Shown: piece by piece, positions 6,802-11,173 of the stretch
How positions within the stretch are numbered: the first letter of the stretch is position 1
Layout: each line of letters begins with the position of its first letter
Assembly: GCA_016927175.1 (NCBI GenBank)
Contig: JAFGNC010000581.1
Location: 1 to 11,173, forward strand
Reading direction: 5' to 3'
DNA length: 11,173 bases
Source of the DNA: Gammaproteobacteria bacterium
Lineage (GTDB): Bacteria; Pseudomonadota; Gammaproteobacteria; Steroidobacterales; Rariloculaceae
Made by a program: the position numbers and the translations under genes
Notes under the pieces: generated by a model
The model's database searches: none
The model's input: the letters and a program-made list of their open reading frames with translations, nothing else
What the model was told of the DNA's origin: nothing

Positions 6802-8171
6802 AGATCAGACGCTTTTTCGCTCCCGACATGCGTCGGGCCATTCAACAGGTCCGCAACGAGCAGGGAGCGGATGCCGTGATCCTGTCGAGCCGCGCCGTCG
6901 ACGGCGGCGTCGAGATCGTGTCGGCCGTCGACTACGACCACGAGCTCGTCGCTCAGATGACGCGGCCCGCGGCGCCGGCGGCCACGCACGAGCGCGAACC
7001 CGAGGCCGGAGCGGCCGAGGCTGCGCAGCCGGCAGATGCGGGCCGCACTGACGCCTCCGAAGATGCGGACGGCACCGTCTCCTCCAACGGCGCGGACGGC
7101 ACCGTCTCCTTGAACGGCGCCGACGGCACCGTCTCCTTCAGGAATGCGGACGCTGCGAGCTTCGGCGCGGAGCCTGCTGACGACGTTGACGCTGCGGCGC
7201 GCGGCGCGCGGCCGCAGCGGCAGGCCGCCGACGAGCCCGGCCTCGCCGCGCTGCGCCTCGAGCTGCAGGCGATGAAGTGCATGCTGCGCGAGCAGCTTGC
7301 GCAGCTGAGCTGGGCCGACCTGAAGAGGCTCGAGCCGGAGCGGGCGCTGCTGTCGACGCGCGTGGCGCGGCTCGGCCTGGACCCGGAGCTGTCCGCGACG
7401 CTGGTCGCGGAAGTCGAGAATCCGAAGAGCTCGCGCGCGTGGCGCGAGGTCGTGTTCGGCATCGCGCGGCGGCTCAGCGTGCCGAGGGAGGACCCGCTCG
7501 ATAATGGCGGCGTGTTCGCGCTGGTCGGGCCGACCGGAGTCGGCAAAACGACGACGATCGCGAAGCTCGCGGCGAGACACTGCATGCGGTACGGCCCGGA
7601 TTCGATCGCGCTGATCTCCACCGACACGCTGCGCGTCGGCGCGCAGCGCCAGCTCGACGCGTTCGCCGCGATTCTCGGCGTGCCCGTCAGGACGGCGTCG
7701 AACGGCGAGGAGCTCGGCCGCCTGCTGCACGCGCTGCGCAGCCGCCGCCTCGTGCTGATCGACACGGCCGGCATGGCGCCCCGCGACCGGCGGCTCGCGG
7801 AGTCGATGCAGCAGCTCGAGTCCGTGCGCTCGATTCGCCGCTACCTGGTTCTCGCGGCGAACATGCAGCCCGGCGCCATGGACGACGCGGTGCGCGCCTT
7901 CGGCGCCGAGAATCTGGCCGGCGCCGTGCTGACGAAGCTCGATGAGGTCAGCGGCCTCGGCGCCGCGCTGTCGGTGCTGATCCGACAGCGCCTCAAGATC
8001 GCGTGGCTGAGCCACGGCCAGCGCGTGCCCGAGGATCTGCGGCTCGCGAGCGGAATGCATCTGCTGCGCTGGGCGTTCGAGCGCGAGCATGCCGCCGAGG
8101 CGGACACGTTCGCCGCGCCGCGGCGTCGGTCCCGGCGCGGCAAGAAGGGGGCGGCGCATGCAGCGGTCTGA
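6798..8171 (+). CDS. flhF: Flagellar biosynthesis regulator FlhF, SRP-family GTPase
   Basis: FlhF is an SRP-type GTPase that marks the cell pole where a flagellum is built. The 457-residue product begins with the FlhF B-domain start (MKIRRFFAPDMRRAI; GADAVILSSRAV). A variable acidic linker follows (about 55-140), containing a threefold tandem repeat at residues 90-116. The N and G domains show GPTGVGKTT (G1) at 244-252, DTLRVGAQRQL from 276, DTAG (G3) at 322-325 and TKLD (G4) at 379-382, so all GTP-binding motifs are present. The tail is strongly basic. The ATG at 6798 has GAGG at 6784-6787, ten bases upstream. It overlaps flhG by 14 bases, consistent with the two partners being made together. 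FtsY and Ffh are excluded by the FlhF-specific N-terminus and the context. Confidence 0.97.
   Translation: MKIRRFFAPDMRRAIQQVRNEQGADAVILSSRAVDGGVEIVSAVDYDHELVAQMTRPAAPAATHEREPEAGAAEAAQPADAGRTDASEDADGTVSSNGADGTVSLNGADGTVSFRNADAASFGAEPADDVDAAARGARPQRQAADEPGLAALRLELQAMKCMLREQLAQLSWADLKRLEPERALLSTRVARLGLDPELSATLVAEVENPKSSRAWREVVFGIARRLSVPREDPLDNGGVFALVGPTGVGKTTTIAKLAARHCMRYGPDSIALISTDTLRVGAQRQLDAFAAILGVPVRTASNGEELGRLLHALRSRRLVLIDTAGMAPRDRRLAESMQQLESVRSIRRYLVLAANMQPGAMDDAVRAFGAENLAGAVLTKLDEVSGLGAALSVLIRQRLKIAWLSHGQRVPEDLRLASGMHLLRWAFEREHAAEADTFAAPRRRSRRGKKGAAHAAV
7065..7145 (+). repeat. Three 27-bp in-frame tandem repeats in flhF
   Basis: Three consecutive 27-base units (7065-7091, 7092-7118, 7119-7145) encode ADGTVSSNG, ADGTVSLNG and ADGTVSFRN, and a fourth unit begins (GCGGAC) and breaks off at once. 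The first two units differ at only two bases; the third diverges mostly in its last six. The repeats sit in the non-conserved linker between the FlhF B domain and GTPase core, so a change in copy number would keep the frame. Confidence 0.93.
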
Positions 8172-9054
8172 CGCCGATCAGGCGGCGGGCCTGCGCGCGC
8201 TCGCCGCGCACCGCCCCGTCAAGGTCATCGCCGTCGCGAGCGGCAAGGGCGGCGTCGGCAAGACGAACGTCGCCGTGAACCTGGCGGTCGGGTTCTCGAG
8301 CCTCGGCCGCTCGACGCTGCTGCTCGACGCCGATCTCGGCCTCGCGAACGTCGACGTGCTGCTCGGGCTTCAGCCGGCGGCGAACATCGCCGAGGTCGTC
8401 AGCGGCCGCATGGATCTCGAGGACATCCTGGTCGACGGCCCGGAGGGGCTGAAGATCGTGCCCGCGGCGTCCGGCATCGCCGAGCTCGCCGACCTCGATC
8501 CCCGCCAGTACGCGGGGCTCGTCGACGCGTTCTCGACCCTGCCGCTGCCGCTCGACGTGATGATCGTCGACACGGCGTCCGGGATCAGCCGCGAGGTCAC
8601 GGGGTTCTGTCAGGCGGCGCACGAGGTGGTCGTGGTCCTGCGCGACGAGCCGGCCTCGATCACCGACGCGTATGCGCTGATCAAGGTCATGTCGCGCGAC
8701 CGCGGCGTGCACCGCTTTCAGGTGCTGTGCAACGGCGTTCGCGATGCCGCGCACGGGGAGGCGCTGTACCGAACGCTGTTGCGCGTATGCGACAAGTTCC
8801 TCGACGTGACGCTCGGGTATCTGGGTGCCGTGCCGGAGGACGCGGCGCTGCGGCGCGCGGTGCGCCGCCAGCAGGCGGTCGTGGAGGCATTTCCCGGCAG
8901 CCCTTCGGGCCGCGCATTCAAGGAATTGGCCTTACGTGCCGATAAGTGGTCCGTGCCTCGGCAGGTGACGGGCCGGCCGGCGTTCTTCCTGGAGCGCCAG
9001 CTGCAGGTTTTCCGAAGCTCGTCGGAGCGGGGTGCACGCCATGTACGCGGCTGA
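8158..9054 (+). CDS. flhG: Flagellar number regulator FlhG/FleN, MinD-like ATPase
   Basis: FlhG (FleN in Pseudomonas) is a MinD/ParA-type ATPase that limits flagellar number. It acts on FlhF and, in Pseudomonas and Vibrio, restrains the master regulator FleQ/FlrA. The 298-residue product starts with the FlhF-activating motif DQAAGLR at residues 7-13. It then has the deviant Walker A KGGVGKT at 30-36, the switch region LLLDADLGLANVDVLLG around Asp57/Asp59, and VDTASGIS as the Walker B region (most relatives have DTAAGI). The C-terminal part lacks an obvious long amphipathic helix and ends in a basic tail. The ATG at 8158 has AGGGGG at 8146-8151 and overlaps flhF by 14 bases. The frame is open to 8089, but that adds only Arg-rich residues shared with the flhF end. 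A possible sigma-28 promoter lies near the 3' end. Confidence 0.96.
   Translation: MQRSDADQAAGLRALAAHRPVKVIAVASGKGGVGKTNVAVNLAVGFSSLGRSTLLLDADLGLANVDVLLGLQPAANIAEVVSGRMDLEDILVDGPEGLKIVPAASGIAELADLDPRQYAGLVDAFSTLPLPLDVMIVDTASGISREVTGFCQAAHEVVVVLRDEPASITDAYALIKVMSRDRGVHRFQVLCNGVRDAAHGEALYRTLLRVCDKFLDVTLGYLGAVPEDAALRRAVRRQQAVVEAFPGSPSGRAFKELALRADKWSVPRQVTGRPAFFLERQLQVFRSSSERGARHVRG
8919..8945 (+). promoter_or_regulatory. Candidate internal sigma-28 (FliA) promoter within flhG
   Basis: GCCGATAA at 8938-8945 is identical to the enterobacterial sigma-28 -10 consensus. Eleven bases upstream, the -35 position (8919-8926, CAAGGAAT) matches TAAAGTTT at only 4 of 8 bases. The site lies about 95 bases before the fliA start and overlaps a run of codons rare for this GC-rich gene (TTG, TTA, CGT). 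It could provide FliA-dependent expression of fliA-cheYZA, but the weak -35 leaves it uncertain. Confidence 0.3.
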
Positions 9055-9766
9055 GGCGGGACAGTGGAGCGAGGTCCTGATCGAGCGCCACATGGATCTG
9101 GTGCGGCGCATCGCCTATCACATGATGGGCCGGCTGCCGGCATCGGTACAGGTCGAGGACCTGATCCAGGCAGGCGTAATCGGGTTGCTCGAGGCGGGAC
9201 GGAACTACGACAGCAGGCATCAGGCGAGCTTCGAGACTTATGCGGGAATACGGATTCGCGGAGCCATGCTCGACGAGGTGCGGCGGCAGGACTGGGCGCC
9301 GCGCTCGGCGCACAAGACGACGCGCCGCATCAGCGAAGCCATGCGCAGCGTCGAGGCGCGCACGGGCCGCGAGGCCGGCGCCCGTGACGTCGCCGCGCAG
9401 ATGGGCGTCGATCTCGACACCTATCACGACATGGTCCGGAAGGTCGCGCAGGGGCGCGTCCTCAGTCTCGACGCGCTGTCCGACGGCGAGTCCGACTACG
9501 CCGACAGGCTGCCCGGCAAGGGTGACGATCCGTCGCAGCTCTGCTTCAAGGAGAACTTCGCCGCGGCGGCGGCGGAGGCGATCGACGATCTGCCGGAAAG
9601 GGAGCGATTGGTGCTTTCGCTCTACTACGACGACGAGCTGAACCTGAAGGAGATCGGCGAGGTGCTGGGCGTGACGGAATCGCGCGTTTGCCAGATTCAC
9701 GGCCAGGCGCTGGCGAGGCTGCGCGCCCGGCTCGGCGACTGGCGCGACGAACAACTCGAGGATTGA
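9041..9766 (+). CDS. fliA: RNA polymerase sigma factor FliA (sigma-28)
   Basis: FliA is the flagellar sigma factor that directs late genes such as flagellin and chemotaxis genes; it is normally held by the anti-sigma factor FlgM, which is not in this window. The product is 241 residues. Region 2 runs from about residue 18 to 90 (HMDLVRRIAYHMMGRLP, VEDLIQAGVIGLLEA, FETYAGIRIRGAMLDEVRRQ). Region 3 is central, and region 4 is at about 183-235 with the helix-turn-helix LNLKEIGEVLGVTESRVCQI. The ATG at 9041 overlaps flhG by 14 bases and is preceded by a G-rich site (GGGG at 9029-9032). A GTG at 9032 would add three residues and cannot be excluded. It is followed two bases after its stop by cheY. 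Confidence 0.96.
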   Translation: MYAAEAGQWSEVLIERHMDLVRRIAYHMMGRLPASVQVEDLIQAGVIGLLEAGRNYDSRHQASFETYAGIRIRGAMLDEVRRQDWAPRSAHKTTRRISEAMRSVEARTGREAGARDVAAQMGVDLDTYHDMVRKVAQGRVLSLDALSDGESDYADRLPGKGDDPSQLCFKENFAAAAAEAIDDLPERERLVLSLYYDDELNLKEIGEVLGVTESRVCQIHGQALARLRARLGDWRDEQLED

Positions 9767-9768
9767 GC

Positions 9769-10149
9769 ATGGATAAAGGAATGAAAGTGCTCGTCGTGGA
9801 CGATTTCTCCACGATGCGCCGGATCATCAAGAACCTTCTGCGCGAGCTCGGCTTCACGAACACCGTCGAGGCCGACGACGGCGCGACGGCGCTGCCGATT
9901 CTGAAGGGCGGCGGCATCGACTTCCTGATCACGGACTGGAACATGCCCGGCATGCCGGGCATCGAGCTGCTGAACGCCGTGCGCGGCGACGAGAACCTGA
10001 AGAATCTGCCCGTGCTGATGGTGACCGCGGAGGCGAAGCGCGAGCAGATCGTGCAGGCCGCGCAGGCCGGCATCAACGGCTACATCGTCAAGCCGTTCAC
10101 GGCGCAGACGCTGCAGCAGAAGATCGACAAGATATTCGAGCGCGGCTGA
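9769..10149 (+). CDS. cheY: Chemotaxis response regulator CheY
   Basis: CheY is the single-domain response regulator phosphorylated by CheA; its phosphorylated form binds FliM/FliN and changes rotation. The 126-residue product has the complete receiver set: acidic pair Asp11-Asp12, phosphoacceptor Asp56 in LITDWNMPG, Thr86 in MVTAEA, Tyr105 in NGYIVKPF, and Lys108. All line up one position before E. coli Asp57, Thr87, Tyr106 and Lys109. The WNMPG context and Tyr105 separate it from general receiver domains. The ATG at 9769 follows the fliA stop by two bases, with GAGG at 9758-9761 seven bases upstream. The frame is open to 9688, but that segment is the fliA 3' end read out of frame. It is followed by its own phosphatase gene, cheZ. 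Confidence 0.98.
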   Translation: MDKGMKVLVVDDFSTMRRIIKNLLRELGFTNTVEADDGATALPILKGGGIDFLITDWNMPGMPGIELLNAVRGDENLKNLPVLMVTAEAKREQIVQAAQAGINGYIVKPFTAQTLQQKIDKIFERG

Positions 10150-10169
10150 GGGCGGATTCGATCCGGCGG

Positions 10170-10871
10170 ATGACGGCCATGGACTACTCGAGGGACGAAA
10201 AGCTGCTGCACGCGCGACGCCTGCTTCGGGCCATCGAGTCCGGCGACGTCGAGGCGGAGCGGCAGGCGGCCGATGCGATCGCCCGGCGGCAGTCGCTGTG
10301 TCTGCACGAGGAGCTGCACCGCATCGCCGGCGCGCTGCGCGACGCGCTGTGCAACGTGCACGTGGCGGGCGAGCTCGCCCGGCTTGCGCACCGCGAGCTG
10401 CCGGACGCGCAGCTGCGGCTGAACCAGGTCATCGGCCTGACCGAGGACGCGGCGCATCGAACGCTGACGGCGGTCGAAGAGTCGCTGCCGATCGCGGACC
10501 ACATGATCGCTGCGGTCGAAGCGTACAGGGCGTCGAGGAGCCGCAGGGGCAAGGCGCTCGACGCGATGCTCGACGGCGTCCTGAACGACGCGGGCGAGCT
10601 CAGGCAGCGGCTGTCCGAGGTCATGATGGCGCAGAGCTTTCAGGACCTGACCGGGCAGATCCTGAAGCGCGTCGTCGGTCTCGTTGCGGAGCTCGAGTCG
10701 CTGCTCGGCCGGAGCGGCGATCGCGCAGCGCGCGAGCGCGCCGCGGATCGCGCCGAAAGGCTCTGCTCGAATGCGGGCGAGGGTCCGCCGCTGCCCGGCG
10801 CCGTGCGCGCGGGCGACGTCGTCGAGGGGCAGCAGGACGTCGACGATCTGCTGTCCGAGCTCGGCGTCTAG
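10170..10871 (+). CDS. cheZ: CheY-P phosphatase CheZ
   Basis: CheZ dephosphorylates CheY-phosphate and ends the motor signal; it is found mainly in beta- and gammaproteobacteria. The 233-residue product is a mostly helical protein. Its catalytic segment MMAQSFQDLTGQILKRV contains Asp159 and Gln163, equivalent to E. coli Asp143 and Gln147; a nearby Asp of E. coli (Asp140) is Ser here. The C-terminus, QQDVDDLLSELGV, is the conserved CheY-binding peptide, reached through a Gly/Pro/Ala-rich linker. It starts 20 bases after cheY. The ATG at 10170 is taken, but the ATG at 10179 has a slightly better-placed G-rich site (GGCGGA at 10165-10170), so the product may be three residues shorter. Confidence 0.96.
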   Translation: MTAMDYSRDEKLLHARRLLRAIESGDVEAERQAADAIARRQSLCLHEELHRIAGALRDALCNVHVAGELARLAHRELPDAQLRLNQVIGLTEDAAHRTLTAVEESLPIADHMIAAVEAYRASRSRRGKALDAMLDGVLNDAGELRQRLSEVMMAQSFQDLTGQILKRVVGLVAELESLLGRSGDRAARERAADRAERLCSNAGEGPPLPGAVRAGDVVEGQQDVDDLLSELGV

Positions 10872-10960
10872 CGTGATGGAGAACACGATCCGGAACGGGG
10901 CGGCCGCGCTGCCGCCCGCGCGACGCGCCGCGACGGCGGCGGCCGGCATGGGAGGCGAGC

Positions 10961-11173
10961 ATGGACGATGAGCTGCTGCAGGACTTCCTGATCGAAGCCG
11001 GTGAGCTCGTCGACGGCATCGACGCGCAGCTGGTCGGCCTCGAGAGCGCACCGGACGACGCGACGCTGCTGAACGCGATTTTCCGCACGTTTCATACGAT
11101 CAAAGGCGGCGCCGGCTTCCTGTCGCTGAAGCCTCTCGTGGCCGTGTGCCATCACGCCGAGGATGCGCTGAAC
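10961..11173 (+). CDS. cheA: Chemotaxis histidine kinase CheA, N-terminal part (cut by window end)
   Basis: CheA is the kinase that, with CheW and receptors, phosphorylates CheY. Only the first 71 residues are visible, all within the P1 (Hpt) phosphotransfer domain. The start MDDELLQDFLIEAGELVD is typical, and the phosphorylated histidine is His45 in FHTIKGGAGFL, equivalent to E. coli His48. The ATG at 10961 has a strong ribosome site, GGAGG at 10951-10955, five bases upstream. It lies 89 bases after the cheZ stop, the longest gap in the window. The kinase, dimer and CheW-like domains would lie beyond the window end, so nothing can be said about their completeness. Confidence 0.95.
   Translation, partial: MDDELLQDFLIEAGELVDGIDAQLVGLESAPDDATLLNAIFRTFHTIKGGAGFLSLKPLVAVCHHAEDALN

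Noticed and set aside
8926..8940. Sigma-54-like TTGGC...GC spacing in the 3' part of flhG
   Set aside because: The distance between the GG and GC elements is two bases shorter than sigma-54 promoters require.
10153..10165. CGGAT/ATCCG inverted repeat with a 3-base loop between cheY and cheZ
   Set aside because: A 5-bp stem without a T-run is too weak for a terminator, and cheY and cheZ are expected to be co-transcribed.
10876..10971. 31-codon ORF in the cheZ-cheA gap, overlapping the cheA start
   Set aside because: It has no ribosome site before its ATG and an Ala-rich translation; the G-rich site near its end belongs to cheA.

Overview
This window is a compact, single-direction (+ strand) block of flagellar export, motor-switch, flagellar-placement and chemotaxis genes from a GC-rich bacterium. 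The gene order is fliM-fliN-fliO-fliP-fliQ-fliR-flhB-flhA-flhF-flhG(fleN)-fliA-cheY-cheZ-cheA. This is the order known from polarly flagellated gammaproteobacteria such as Pseudomonas, Vibrio, Shewanella and Xanthomonas. CheZ together with the FlhF/FlhG pair supports a gammaproteobacterium with one or a few polar flagella. Base composition (strong G/C preference at third codon positions) suggests a high-GC lineage, but genus cannot be fixed from the sequence alone.

Layout: bases 1-724 hold the C-terminal part of FliM, followed by FliN (721-1116); both are C-ring proteins. Bases 1113-3435 encode the export-gate proteins FliO, FliP, FliQ and FliR. Bases 3432-6727 encode FlhB (substrate-specificity switch) and FlhA (major export-gate subunit). 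After a 70-base gap that holds a possible 18-codon leader ORF come FlhF (SRP-type GTPase, 6798-8171) and FlhG/FleN (MinD-like ATPase, 8158-9054), which set the site and number of flagella. FliA (sigma-28, 9041-9766), CheY (9769-10149), CheZ (10170-10871) and the start of CheA (10961-11173, cut by the window end) close the region. No tRNA, rRNA, CRISPR, insertion sequence or convincing terminator was seen.

The genes form one tightly packed transcription unit. Seven of the 13 junctions overlap (five by 4 bases, two by 14), and the longest gap is 89 bases, so translational coupling is likely throughout. Functionally, FliP/Q/R/FlhB/FlhA form the type III export gate (FliO assists FliP assembly), FliM/FliN form the switch that binds CheY-phosphate, CheA phosphorylates CheY, CheZ dephosphorylates it, FlhF/FlhG control polar assembly, and FliA drives late flagellar genes.

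I did not find an undescribed system: this is a conserved flagellar locus. The points worth a second look are small. They are a perfect sigma-28 -10 octamer inside the end of flhG, about 95 bases before fliA; an 18-codon ORF with its own ribosome binding site that overlaps the flhF start; a three-unit 27-bp in-frame tandem repeat in the flhF linker; and a long proline/arginine-rich tail on FliM.
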